Assembly (NCBI GenBank): GCA_003455715.1
Contig: DMQJ01000151.1
Coordinates: 1 to 12,752 of the forward strand
DNA length: 12,752 nucleotides
DNA from: Acidimicrobiaceae bacterium
GTDB taxonomy: Bacteria > Actinomycetota > Acidimicrobiia > Acidimicrobiales > Ilumatobacteraceae
Direction of reading: 5' to 3'
Shown here: in pieces, positions 1 to 12,523 of the stretch
Layout: the number at the start of each line of letters is the position of its first letter
Numbering within the stretch: position 1 is the stretch's first letter
The notes under the pieces: model-generated
The model's database searches: none
What the model was told of the DNA's origin: nothing
What the model saw: only the letters and a program-made list of their open reading frames with translations
Position numbers and translations under genes: made by a program

Positions 1-2505
<2,505 letters not shown>

Positions 2506-2531
2506 TTCACCGAGAACCGAGCAGGACTAGA

Positions 2532-2536
2532 GAGGA
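2532..2536 (+). promoter_or_regulatory. Ribosome binding site of rpoC
   Basis: GAGGA lies 8 nt before the GTG at 2545 and supports this GTG as the rpoC start. The 39-nt rpoB-rpoC gap shows no terminator, so the two genes are probably co-transcribed. Confidence 0.75.
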
Positions 2537-2543
2537 ATCACCA

Positions 2544-6147
<3,604 letters not shown>

Positions 6148-6157
6148 CAAACCTAAA

Positions 6158-6198
6158 GTCGGCGCTGAGACCGCGTGAGGTGCGGCCTCAGCGCCGAC
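6158..6198 (+). repeat. 41-nt palindromic repeat, copy 1 (best hairpin)
   Basis: Arms GTCGGCGCTGAGACCGC and GCGGCCTCAGCGCCGAC surround the loop GTGAGGT. Pairing is 16 of 17 with one A/C mismatch. It begins 10 nt after the rpoC stop. No T-tract follows on the plus strand (AAATGGGGG), so it is not a textbook Rho-independent terminator there, although the stem could still block RNA decay or assist termination of rpoC. Read on the minus strand it is followed by TTTAGGT. Four related copies lie near 11342-12564. Confidence 0.85.
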
Positions 6199-6229
6199 AA
6201 ATGGGGGCCGATGGGGGCAGGGCGGTTGG

Positions 6230-6235
6230 TACGGT
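6230..6235 (+). promoter_or_regulatory. Possible -10 element of a leaderless promoter for the methyltransferase
   Basis: TACGGT matches the TANNNT pattern of actinobacterial -10 elements. It lies 6 nt before the GTG at 6242, the spacing expected if transcription begins on the start codon. No convincing -35 is seen. Inference from pattern only. Confidence 0.3.
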
Positions 6236-7000
6236 GTGGCCGTGCCCGACCAGGCATTCGACCATCCTCGTCTCGCCGAGGTGTATGACGCGCTCGAGGG
6301 CAGCCGCCACGACCTCGATGCGTATATGGCGATGGCGGCCGAGTTCGGGGCGAGGTCGGTGGTGGATGTGGGTTGCGGCACGGGGTGCCTGGCGCTTCGG
6401 CTCGCCGACGCAGGCTGCAGGGTGACCGCAGTGGACCCCGCGTCGGCGTCGGTGCGGGTGGCTCGTTCGAAGCCGGGCGCTCGTCAAGTCGACTGGGTAG
6501 TCGGTGATGCGCCGTCCCTGGTGGTCGAGCGACCTGGGCTCGCGGCGGAGATGGCGGTGATGACCGGCAACGTTGCCCAGGTGTTCCTCACCGACGACGA
6601 GTGGGACCGCACAGTGCGCGCCATCCACTCGCTGCTCGTGGAGGGCGGAAGATTCGTCTTCGAGACCAGGGTTCCAGCCAAACGGGCCTGGGAGGGATGG
6701 AACGGGCCGGGGGCAGATGTGACGGTGCCGGGCGTGGGGCGAGTGAGCGATGACTACCGGGTGACCGAGACACGCACCGATGAGCACGGCGACGTGTTCG
6801 TGTCGTTCCGCTCCGACACCCACTTTCATGCCGACGGGACGACGCTGGAGTCGCACTCCACACTGCGGTTCCGCGAACTCGGGCGCATCGAGCAGTCGCT
6901 CGTGCGCTGCGGCTTTCACCTCGGCGACGTGCGCGACGCTCCCGACCGGCCAGGGCTGGAATGGGTGGTGGTGGCCACTCGGCGCAGCCTGCACGAGTAG
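6236..7000 (+). CDS. Class I SAM-dependent methyltransferase, substrate unknown
   Basis: 254 aa from the GTG at 6236, or 252 aa from the GTG at 6242; the two starts cannot be separated, and neither has a clear Shine-Dalgarno. The Rossmann-fold motif I is VVDVGCGTG (42-50), followed by an acidic residue at the end of the second strand in VTAVDPAS (63-70), which should hold the SAM ribose. A GGRFVFETR stretch further on resembles the post-motif III strand. No membrane segment or signal peptide is seen. The C-terminal half (6720-7000), a beta-rich region, probably sets substrate choice, but nothing identifies the substrate. It lies between rpoC and rpsL on the same strand, separated from rpoC by the palindromic repeat and from rpsL by 96 nt with its own likely promoter. 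It is probably an independent insertion into the rpo-str region rather than part of the ribosomal operon. Confidence 0.85.
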   Translation: MAVPDQAFDHPRLAEVYDALEGSRHDLDAYMAMAAEFGARSVVDVGCGTGCLALRLADAGCRVTAVDPASASVRVARSKPGARQVDWVVGDAPSLVVERPGLAAEMAVMTGNVAQVFLTDDEWDRTVRAIHSLLVEGGRFVFETRVPAKRAWEGWNGPGADVTVPGVGRVSDDYRVTETRTDEHGDVFVSFRSDTHFHADGTTLESHSTLRFRELGRIEQSLVRCGFHLGDVRDAPDRPGLEWVVVATRRSLHE

Positions 7001-7001
7001 G

Positions 7002-7031
7002 TTGCTGCGCTCCCTCGCGCGCCTCTAACAT
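7002..7031 (+). promoter_or_regulatory. Likely promoter of the rpsL-rpsG operon
   Basis: TTGCTG (7002-7007) and TAACAT (7026-7031) are separated by 18 nt and match the sigma-70-type consensus in part (TTG of the -35, 4 of 6 of the -10). Transcription would start near 7038, giving a leader of about 60 nt. The element lies just after the methyltransferase stop, in the gap where an operon promoter is expected. Confidence 0.45.
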
Positions 7032-7096
7032 TGCAGGGTCCTGTGTACCGGCCAGCGGTATGCGGGTGTCGCAGCAGAAGTCGCAGAGGTAGACGC

Positions 7097-7468
7097 GTGC
7101 CCACCATTCAGCAGCTCGTCCGTCAGGGACGCAGCACCAAGTTCTCGAAGACCAAGACGCCGGCCCTGAAGGGTTCGCCGCAGCGTCGCGGTGTGTGCAC
7201 CCGCGTGTACACCAACACCCCCAAGAAGCCGAACTCGGCGCTCCGCAAGGTGGCGCGTGTGCGCCTCACCAGCGGTGTCGAGGTCACGGCCTACATTCCG
7301 GGCGAGGGCCACAACCTGCAGGAGCACAGCATCGTGCTCGTGCGCGGTGGTCGTGTTCGCGACCTGCCCGGTGTGCGCTACAAGATCATCCGCGGCGCGC
7401 TCGACGCAGCCGGCGTGAAGAACCGCAAGCAGGCCCGCAGCCGTTACGGCGCCAAGGCCGCGAAGTAA
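7097..7468 (+). CDS. rpsL: 30S ribosomal protein S12
   Basis: 123 aa, the usual length. It sits at the decoding centre of the small subunit and controls tRNA selection accuracy. The GTG start at 7097 gives [12 protein letters not shown], the standard N-terminus, with AGAGGT 6 nt upstream; the longer open frame from 7031 is leader. Conserved blocks are [15 protein letters not shown] (25-39), [15 protein letters not shown] (41-55), [10 protein letters not shown] (68-77) and LPGVRYK (90-96). K43 is retained, but residue 88, a lysine in E. coli and Mycobacterium, is arginine (codon CGC, 7358-7360). K88R is a well-known streptomycin-resistance substitution. D89, the residue RimO methylthiolates in some bacteria, is present. 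The sequence is clearly actinobacterial in type. rpsG follows after 20 nt in the same transcript. Confidence 0.98.
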   Translation: MPTIQQLVRQGRSTKFSKTKTPALKGSPQRRGVCTRVYTNTPKKPNSALRKVARVRLTSGVEVTAYIPGEGHNLQEHSIVLVRGGRVRDLPGVRYKIIRGALDAAGVKNRKQARSRYGAKAAK

Positions 7469-7488
7469 TCGAGCAGTAAGGAAGCATC

Positions 7489-7959
7489 ATGCCCCGCAAA
7501 GGTCCCGCCCAGCGTCGCGAGCTCACGCCCGACCCGCTGTACCGTTCGCTGCTCGTCACCCAGATCGTCAACAAGGTCATGTTGCACGGCAAGCGTTCGT
7601 TGGCCGAGCGCATCGTGTACGACGCGCTGAAGATCGTTGAAGAGAAGACCGGCTCTGAGCCCATCGCCACGCTGAAGCGTGCGGTCGACAACATCAAGCC
7701 GCCGCTCGAGGTGCGCAGCCGCCGCGTCGGTGGCGCCACCTACCAGGTGCCCGTGGAGGTTCGTCCCCGTCGTGCCAGCACGCTGGCCATCCGCTGGCTG
7801 GTCGATTTCAGCCGCGCCCGTCGCGAGAAGACGATGGCCGAGTGCCTGGCTGGCGAGCTCATGGATGCCGCCAACGGCCTGGGCGCCAGCATCAAGAAGC
7901 GCGACGACATGCAGAAGATGGCCGAGAGCAACCGCGCCTTCGCCCACTACCGCTGGTAG
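7489..7959 (+). CDS. rpsG: 30S ribosomal protein S7
   Basis: 156 aa, the normal bacterial length. S7 nucleates assembly of the 30S head by binding the 3' domain of 16S rRNA and contacts the E-site tRNA. The start is the ATG at 7489, giving [16 protein letters not shown], with AAGGAAG about 5 nt upstream. The basic N-terminal arm, the [14 protein letters not shown] helix, the [16 protein letters not shown] hairpin (about 80-95) and the C-terminal FAHYRW are all recognisable. The 20-nt gap to rpsL is too short for the long S7-binding inter-cistron element that autoregulates the E. coli str operon. A strong terminator begins 42 nt after the stop. fusA, the usual next gene, is absent, and the next gene is on the opposite strand. 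Confidence 0.98.
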   Translation: MPRKGPAQRRELTPDPLYRSLLVTQIVNKVMLHGKRSLAERIVYDALKIVEEKTGSEPIATLKRAVDNIKPPLEVRSRRVGGATYQVPVEVRPRRASTLAIRWLVDFSRARREKTMAECLAGELMDAANGLGASIKKRDDMQKMAESNRAFAHYRW

Positions 7960-8001
7960 GTCGCCTCGGCCTCACACGGCCGACGAACACTGCGATTCGA
8001 A

Positions 8002-8036
8002 CAGGACCCGCCCTCCGGGGCGGGTCCTGTCGTTTT
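8002..8036 (+). terminator. Intrinsic terminator after rpsG
   Basis: A perfect 12-bp stem, CAGGACCCGCCC (8002-8013) with GGGCGGGTCCTG (8018-8029), closes a TCCG loop and is followed by TCGTTTT. It ends the rpsL-rpsG transcript. It also separates it from the convergent GNAT gene whose stop is at 8070. Confidence 0.9.
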
Positions 8037-8069
8037 CGACCACGAGCCGGCCCCGGTGGTAGCCCGGTG

Positions 8070-8975
8070 TCAGCGCGGCAGGAGGGGCTTGCTCATCGTG
8101 TAGCTGTGGGGCACATCGACGTACTCGCCCCACGGCTCGCAGGCCTCGAAACCGAAGCGGCGGTACAGGCCGACCGCTGCGGTGAGGTACTCACCGGTCT
8201 CCAAACGCAACTCGCTGACGCCGTAGTGGCGGGCGTCGGCTTCGAGCGTGGCCAACACGGCGGCGCCCAGCTTCGCGCCACGCACGTCCGGGTCTGCCCA
8301 CATCCGCTTCACCTCTGCCGTGCCAGATCGGCCGCTCACGCCATCGATGCGTCGCCAGGCGCCACATGCACGCGGCTCGCCCTCCAACCAGGCGACGTAG
8401 AACGCCCCGTTGTCGTCGCTGACATGGTCGGCGTCGACGTGGAAGAAGTTGGTGCCGCCGTCGGGCGTAGCGGCACGTAGCTCGTCGTTGAGCCGGGCGA
8501 GCAACTGTTGGACCACCGGCTCGTGCAGTTCGTGGCGCCGAAGCAGCAGTTGTGGCTGGTTCGTGGCCGTGCGGAACGCAAAGGGAGTGGGGCCGAACTG
8601 ATGGAGGAACTCCAACCGGGCCATGCACTCCTGCAGGGTGGGCGTGTGGCCCGCAGGAACCCACCACATCACCTGCGCCGACTCCACGAACCAGTCGGCG
8701 CGGCGACGAAACGTGTCGAGATGAATGCCCTTGTAGACGTAGTCGCGCAGGTGGCTGGGGCTCTCCCACACCGACGAGTTCACGAGCACGAGCGGGTTGG
8801 CGTAGGCGGTCTCGTCGGTGTTGCGCGAGTCGATGCCGTGCCGCCACACGAACCCTGGACTGGCTTCCGCAGCCTGGTTGACCGTGTCGAGGAGCGCGAC
8901 GAACGACGCCGTTTCGGGATGGTCCATCGGGTGGCGCAGCGTGGCCGTGTTGAACTGTGCGAGGTGAGCGTCCAC
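8070..8975 (-). CDS. DUF3291 - GNAT acetyltransferase fusion protein
   Basis: 301 aa with two domains. Residues 4-135 match the DUF3291 pattern as I know it: HLAQFNTATLRHPMDHP, GFVWRHG, LVNSSVWES, LRDYVYKG, ADWFVESA and WWVPAGHTPT. This is a small domain of unknown role with a dimeric alpha-beta barrel look. Residues ~155-297 are a GNAT N-acetyltransferase: AEVKRMWADPDVRGAKLGAAVL (220-241) is the acetyl-CoA motif A, and LYRRFGFE (270-277) is motif B. In the pyrophosphate loop the first glycine of R-x-x-G-x-G is Lys235. No signal peptide or membrane segment is seen. The GTG start at 8975 gives the standard DUF3291 N-terminus; no Shine-Dalgarno precedes it. It lies 10 nt after the DedA stop, so it is probably the last gene of the purE-purK-dedA transcript. 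Substrate is unknown. Both domains are called with good confidence. Confidence 0.85.
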   Translation of the reverse strand: MDAHLAQFNTATLRHPMDHPETASFVALLDTVNQAAEASPGFVWRHGIDSRNTDETAYANPLVLVNSSVWESPSHLRDYVYKGIHLDTFRRRADWFVESAQVMWWVPAGHTPTLQECMARLEFLHQFGPTPFAFRTATNQPQLLLRRHELHEPVVQQLLARLNDELRAATPDGGTNFFHVDADHVSDDNGAFYVAWLEGEPRACGAWRRIDGVSGRSGTAEVKRMWADPDVRGAKLGAAVLATLEADARHYGVSELRLETGEYLTAAVGLYRRFGFEACEPWGEYVDVPHSYTMSKPLLPR

Positions 8976-8985
8976 GAGCGGGACG

Positions 8986-9660
8986 CTATCCGGCCACCTG
9001 CTCGCTGAGCACTACCTCTTTGGGTCGTTTGCGGTGGCGTACCCAACGCACGACTTCGATGATGATGTTGATGCCGATGGCGGTGCCGAAGGCCACCCAG
9101 AAGGCGGTGGTGTGGTCGTCCTTGAACGGCTGGCCCACCAGGTAGGCGAGGCCGGCTGCGTAGGTGGCCCAGATGCTCCCGGCGATGGCCACCCAGCGCA
9201 CGAACCACCAGCGGGGCTGACGGGTGATGCCGCTGGAGATGGTGAGTGCCGTGCGCCCCCCAGGAATGAAGCGGGCGGTGATGAGCAGGGGACCGCCGCG
9301 GGTGCGGATCTGGTCGGCGGCCCAGCGCAGTCGACGTGCCGTCTTTGGCTTGTGCTCGGCACGGCGGTGGAACCAGCCGCTCCAGCGGTGGCCGATCGCG
9401 TATGCCGTGTTGTCGCCGAGGAAGGCGCCCACGGCTCCGGCGACGATCACCATCCACAACGCATACGGAGCGGATTCGGTGGCGACGGAGACCCCGCCAA
9501 TGATGACGGTGGTTTCGCTGGGCACGGCCGGGATGACCGAGTCGAAGAACGCGATGACGAAGATGGCCGCCAGGAACCACCAATTGCTCGACCACTCGTC
9601 GAGTTTGTCGGTGATGTCGGTGATGATGTTTGCCGGTGCGAAGGCGGCGACCACGGGCAT
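8986..9660 (-). CDS. DedA-family inner-membrane protein
   Basis: 224 aa from the ATG at 9660, which starts 11 nt after the purK stop. A much longer upstream open frame only overlaps purK and has no protein-like content. Family motifs are FFDSVIPAVPSET (38-50), GAFLGDNTAYAIG (78-90), and RFIPGGRTALTISSG (130-144) with the key FxPGxR. Hydrophobic stretches at about 29-45, 66-88, 154-175 and 186-206 fit membrane helices, with re-entrant segments around the E49 and R130-R136 motifs. The C-terminus (RWVRHRKRPK) is basic and probably cytoplasmic. DedA proteins are linked to flipping undecaprenyl phosphate or phospholipids and to membrane potential; the exact role of this member is not readable from sequence. 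It probably shares a transcript with purE-purK upstream and the GNAT gene downstream. It lacks a Shine-Dalgarno. Confidence 0.9.
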   Translation of the reverse strand: MPVVAAFAPANIITDITDKLDEWSSNWWFLAAIFVIAFFDSVIPAVPSETTVIIGGVSVATESAPYALWMVIVAGAVGAFLGDNTAYAIGHRWSGWFHRRAEHKPKTARRLRWAADQIRTRGGPLLITARFIPGGRTALTISSGITRQPRWWFVRWVAIAGSIWATYAAGLAYLVGQPFKDDHTTAFWVAFGTAIGINIIIEVVRWVRHRKRPKEVVLSEQVAG

Positions 9661-9671
9661 GAGCGTGCAGG

Positions 9672-10820
9672 CTAACCCGTGACCCGCTTGCGGAGGCGGC
9701 GAGCGAGGCTGGTGGCACCCATCGCAGTGCCGGTGGTGACGGTGAGGTGCCCCATCTTGCGGCCAGGTCGCGCCTCGGTCTTGCCGTAGAGATGAAGATG
9801 TGCCGAGGGCTCGGTGAGTGCGAACTGCCACTGAGGCTCGCCGTTGGCCCACAGGTCGCCCATCAGGTTCACCATCGCCACACCAGGCATGAGCAGGTTG
9901 GTGCTGCCGAGTGCCAGGCCGCAGATTGCCCGCACCTGCTGCTCGAACTGGCTCGTCGGGCAGGCGTCGAGCGTGAAGTGACCGGTGTTGTGGGGCCGCG
10001 GCGCCAGCTCGTTGACCAACACGTCGTGCTGGTGGACGAACATCTCCACACCGAGCACGCCGACGAAGTTGAGCTGCTCGGCGATGTAGATGCAGAGTTC
10101 CGCTGCGTCGGCTTCGGCTCCCTTCGGCACGGTCGCGGGCACACTCGTCGTGTCGAGCACGCCGCGTACGTGCTGGTTCTGGGCGAGCGGAAAGCACGCC
10201 GTGCGGCCGTCGACGGTGCGGCCGACCACCATCGACAGCTCACGGTTGAGGAAGAGTCGTTGTTCGAGCACGCACGGAACGCGACCGAGTTCGTCCCACG
10301 CCATCGCCAACCCGGCGATGGATGCAACGAGGACCTGTCCCTTGCCGTCGTAGCCAAGGCGCGCAGTCTTCAAGATGGCCGGAAAGGCGAAGTCGGCGGC
10401 GGCCTGGAGGTGGTCGGCGGTGGTGATGGGCATGTAAGGAGCCACGTTGACGCCAATGTCGTCGAGGAATGCCTTCTCGGCCAGACGGTCTTGGCACGTC
10501 GCCAGTGCGTCGGGGGATGGCCGGATCGGCACGAGGCCTTCGATGGACCGCAGGGCCCCCGCCGGTGCGTTCTCGAACTCGGTCGTGATCACCGCGCAGG
10601 TCGCCGCCATCTCGGCCAGCGCCGCATGGTCGTCGTAGGGGGCCACGAGGTGCACGTCGGCCACCTTGCCGGCCGGTGCGTCGGGGTCGGGCTCGAGCAC
10701 CGTGGTGCGGTAGCCCATCGTGCGGGCGGCCATCACGAAGTAGCGTCCGAGCTGGCCTCCGCCGAGGATGCCCAGCATCGCCGGTGGTGTGATCATCTGC
10801 GCAGGGTCGGGTGTGGTCAT
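9672..10820 (-). CDS. purK: N5-carboxyaminoimidazole ribonucleotide synthase
   Basis: 382 aa, ATP-grasp enzyme of de novo purine synthesis. It joins bicarbonate to 5-aminoimidazole ribonucleotide using ATP, giving N5-CAIR for PurE. The N-terminal substrate-binding motif is GILGGGQLGR (17-26), the ATP-grasp loop KTARLGYDGKGQ (151-162), and the metal/product signature NELAPRPHNTGHFT (270-283). All are intact and the length is normal. I chose the ATG at 10820 because it lies 10 nt after the purE stop; the open frame further upstream overlaps purE. ATGs at codons 9 and 15 remain possible. No good Shine-Dalgarno is seen, so translation may be coupled to purE. The C-terminus ends in a basic LARRLRKRVTG tail. 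The purE-purK order fits paired expression of the two enzymes. Confidence 0.96.
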   Translation of the reverse strand: MTTPDPAQMITPPAMLGILGGGQLGRYFVMAARTMGYRTTVLEPDPDAPAGKVADVHLVAPYDDHAALAEMAATCAVITTEFENAPAGALRSIEGLVPIRPSPDALATCQDRLAEKAFLDDIGVNVAPYMPITTADHLQAAADFAFPAILKTARLGYDGKGQVLVASIAGLAMAWDELGRVPCVLEQRLFLNRELSMVVGRTVDGRTACFPLAQNQHVRGVLDTTSVPATVPKGAEADAAELCIYIAEQLNFVGVLGVEMFVHQHDVLVNELAPRPHNTGHFTLDACPTSQFEQQVRAICGLALGSTNLLMPGVAMVNLMGDLWANGEPQWQFALTEPSAHLHLYGKTEARPGRKMGHLTVTTGTAMGATSLARRLRKRVTG

Positions 10821-10830
10821 GCGGGCGTTG

Positions 10831-11322
10831 TCACTGGAGGGGAAGGGTGCTCGTGGCAGCGTCATGATGGCGCTGGCTGCGGTACTCGGCCAGGGCAGTG
10901 GCGATCGCTTCGTCGGTGGCAGCGAGGAGTGCCACGGCGAACAGTGCAGCATTGGTGGCCCCGGCCTCGCCGATGGCGAACGTCGCCACTGGGACGCCCG
11001 CGGGCATCTGCACGATGCTGTACAAGCTGTCCTGGCCGCTCAGGTGCCGACTGGGCACAGGGACGCCGAGCACGGGAACCGTGGTCTTGGCCGCGAGCAT
11101 TCCGGGTAGGTGCGCTGCCCCGCCCGCGCCGGCGATGATGGCCCGGTAGCCGGCCGGGCCGGCCGCCTCGGCGAACGCGAACATCTCGTCGGGCATGCGA
11201 TGTGCGCTGAGCACCTGCGTGTGGTGCGGCACGCCGAATTGTTGGAGCACGTCGACCGCCTTGCTCATGGTGGGCCAGTCGCTCGCCGACCCCATCACTA
11301 CCGCCACGACCGGAGCGCTCAT
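10831..11322 (-). CDS. purE: N5-CAIR mutase (class I PurE)
   Basis: 163 aa, normal for class I PurE, which moves the carboxyl group of N5-CAIR to C4 to form CAIR. Motifs are [10 protein letters not shown] (10-19) for phosphate binding, [10 protein letters not shown] (38-47) with catalytic His41, [12 protein letters not shown] (64-75), LGVPVPS (85-91) and [13 protein letters not shown] (102-114). The presence of purK next door supports the N5-CAIR mutase activity over direct AIR carboxylase activity. The start is the ATG at 11322; an ATG at 11340 would add six residues (MGQTGG) and abut the palindromic repeat. A GGGGGG tract touches the start codon and is too close to be an ordinary ribosome site. 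It is the first gene of the purE-purK-dedA-GNAT run. Its promoter must lie in or beyond the repeat pair at 11342-11443, and I see no clear one. Confidence 0.96.
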   Translation of the reverse strand: MSAPVVAVVMGSASDWPTMSKAVDVLQQFGVPHHTQVLSAHRMPDEMFAFAEAAGPAGYRAIIAGAGGAAHLPGMLAAKTTVPVLGVPVPSRHLSGQDSLYSIVQMPAGVPVATFAIGEAGATNAALFAVALLAATDEAIATALAEYRSQRHHDAATSTLPLQ

Positions 11323-11341
11323 CCCCCCAGTCTGCCCCATT

Positions 11342-11382
11342 GTCGGCGCTGGCACCGCGTGGAGTGCGGTGCCAACGCCAAC
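11342..11382 (-). repeat. 41-nt palindromic repeat, copy 2a
   Basis: Arms GTCGGCGCTGGCACCGC and GCGGTGCCAACGCCAAC around loop GTGGAGT (plus-strand reading) pair at 15 of 17 positions. It lies 20 nt upstream of the purE start, so it would be in the purE leader or at its promoter. Copy 2b follows after a 20-nt spacer that is itself an inverted repeat (TTTCGGTG ... CACCAAA). Confidence 0.8.
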
Positions 11383-11402
11383 TTTCGGTGACCCCCACCA
11401 AA

Positions 11403-11443
11403 GTTGGCGCTCAGGCTGCGTCAGGTGCGGTGCGAGCGCCGAT
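11403..11443 (-). repeat. 41-nt palindromic repeat, copy 2b
   Basis: Arms GTTGGCGCTCAGGCTGC and GCGGTGCGAGCGCCGAT around loop GTCAGGT. The inner pairing is poorer than in the other copies, but position, length and loop match. The minus-strand gene next to it terminates inside this copy: the TGA is at 11411-11413, and the last ten codons ([10 protein letters not shown]) come from the repeat. Confidence 0.75.
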
Positions 11444-12373
11444 GTTGAGGACGCGACGGCGGCGGTGGGCCAGGGTTGCCAGATCGGCGACGACGGCGTC
11501 GAGCGACGACCGGATACGACTGCTCGGCACGCGCACCACTTCCGCTCCGGTGAGGCGGATGTCGATATCGCGGGCCTTGTCGTACTCGCTCTGCTCCTGC
11601 GCAGCGTGCCATGTGGGGTGATCGACCTCCACATAGAAGCCCCACTCGGGAACCCCCAGGTCGGGATGGACGGGCGTGCCGTTGCGAAGAGTCACGGGCG
11701 GATGGCGAACGAACATCGTCAACCCGGCCCGATGGAGCGCTTCCAGCAGCACGACTTCATCGTCGGAGTCAGCCGCCTTCCCTGCCGTCGGCCGGGCGCC
11801 GATCACCCGGAGTGCCCGGCTGGCTCCCGGCCGGCCGCGCCGGGCGATTTCGACCGCTCGTGTCATCAACTCCTCGTGGGTGGCCAGCCCATCGGCGATG
11901 ATCTGCTCGGTGATGGACAGCAGGGCCACGTCGCTGACGTGCTTGGCGAGGTCGAACCAGGTCTGTGCAGCGTCGGTGTGGCGGATGCCGTCCGCTCGTT
12001 CGATGATGTGTGCGCTCAGATCGAGCCTCGTGCGGTGCACCTTCACCGTCGGCCCAACGGGTTTCGTGAGTCGCTGGGTGACGACGTGCAGGTACAACGA
12101 GTTGCAGCGTCGAAGCTCGAACAGGGTGCCAGCAGTGAAGCACGACAGCACCAGGCTGCCGTCGGCGGCGCACACGGCTCGGCACCTGCCGTGGAAGCTG
12201 AGCGGCGTGGAGGCGAGCCGATAGACCGACTCGAAGAGCGGGATGAGTACCTGGCGACGCACCAGGAAGTCGCGTTGATCATCGGTGATGCCGAGTCGGC
12301 GCAGTTCGTGACCGTTGACGATGCCGTGGTGGTCGTGGAACCAGTCGGCCACGGTGCGGTCGAACAAGGACAT
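11411..12373 (-). CDS. AbiEi-like / DUF559-like protein with Vsr-type nuclease fold
   Basis: 320 aa from the ATG at 12373, which has AAGGGGAA about 5 nt upstream; the open frame to 12427 is leader. Residues 1-60 ([37 protein letters not shown]) fit the winged-helix domain at the head of AbiEi-type antitoxin proteins. Residues ~205-285 fit a DUF559/Vsr-like restriction-endonuclease fold: E206 in a helix, then [21 protein letters not shown] with D238, E249 and D251, then [19 protein letters not shown]. The likely catalytic acids are present, so nuclease activity is possible but unproven. No AbiEii-type toxin gene is adjacent, so a toxin-antitoxin role is doubtful. No membrane segment or signal peptide is seen. 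It is flanked on both sides by tandem copies of the palindromic repeat. Many actinobacteria carry several such genes, whose role is unknown. Confidence 0.75.
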   Translation of the reverse strand: MSLFDRTVADWFHDHHGIVNGHELRRLGITDDQRDFLVRRQVLIPLFESVYRLASTPLSFHGRCRAVCAADGSLVLSCFTAGTLFELRRCNSLYLHVVTQRLTKPVGPTVKVHRTRLDLSAHIIERADGIRHTDAAQTWFDLAKHVSDVALLSITEQIIADGLATHEELMTRAVEIARRGRPGASRALRVIGARPTAGKAADSDDEVVLLEALHRAGLTMFVRHPPVTLRNGTPVHPDLGVPEWGFYVEVDHPTWHAAQEQSEYDKARDIDIRLTGAEVVRVPSSRIRSSLDAVVADLATLAHRRRRVLNIGARTAPDAA

Positions 12374-12422
12374 GGGCGTTCCCCTTACGTGAATGGGTGA
12401 CAACTGGGGGAAGCCACTGGCG

Positions 12423-12450
12423 ACCATATCGCCGTCGGTCGCACCAGCAA
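12423..12450 (-). promoter_or_regulatory. Possible promoter of the AbiEi/DUF559-like gene
   Basis: On the minus strand TTGCTG (12450-12445) and TATGGT (12428-12423) are 16 nt apart, a partial sigma-70-type match. Transcription would start near 12416, about 43 nt before the start codon. It lies between the repeat pair and the gene. Confidence 0.4.
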
Positions 12451-12463
12451 CCCGTCCCCCAAC

Positions 12464-12504
12464 ATCGGCGCTGAGACCGCGTGAGATGCGGTGCGAACGC
12501 CGAC
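12464..12504 (-). repeat. 41-nt palindromic repeat, copy 3
   Basis: Arms ATCGGCGCTGAGACCGC and GCGGTGCGAACGCCGAC around loop GTGAGAT pair at 12 of 17 positions. The left arm is nearly identical to copy 1 (one difference). Copy 4 follows after a 19-nt spacer that begins TTT, as in the other pair, and contains GGGGAGCCCC. Confidence 0.8.
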
Positions 12505-12523
12505 TTTGGGGAGCCCCGGCAAT

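Noticed and set aside
6158..6198. Classical Rho-independent terminator for rpoC
   Set aside because: The hairpin is strong but no T-tract follows on the plus strand, and the same element occurs at gene starts elsewhere; it is listed as a repeat instead.
9661..10197. N-terminal extension of the DedA gene
   Set aside because: The open frame runs into purK, and the added residues are Arg/His/Ala-rich and unlike DedA; the ATG at 9660 after the purK stop is the sensible start.
11411..12373. Complete type IV toxin-antitoxin module
   Set aside because: Only the AbiEi-like N-terminal domain is seen; no nucleotidyltransferase toxin (AbiEii) gene lies on either side.
9747..12400. Long plus-strand frames of 463 and 401 codons (9747-11138, 11195-12400)
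   Set aside because: They lie antisense to purK, purE and the AbiEi/DUF559-like gene, which have clear motifs; the products look like translated antisense of GC-rich genes.
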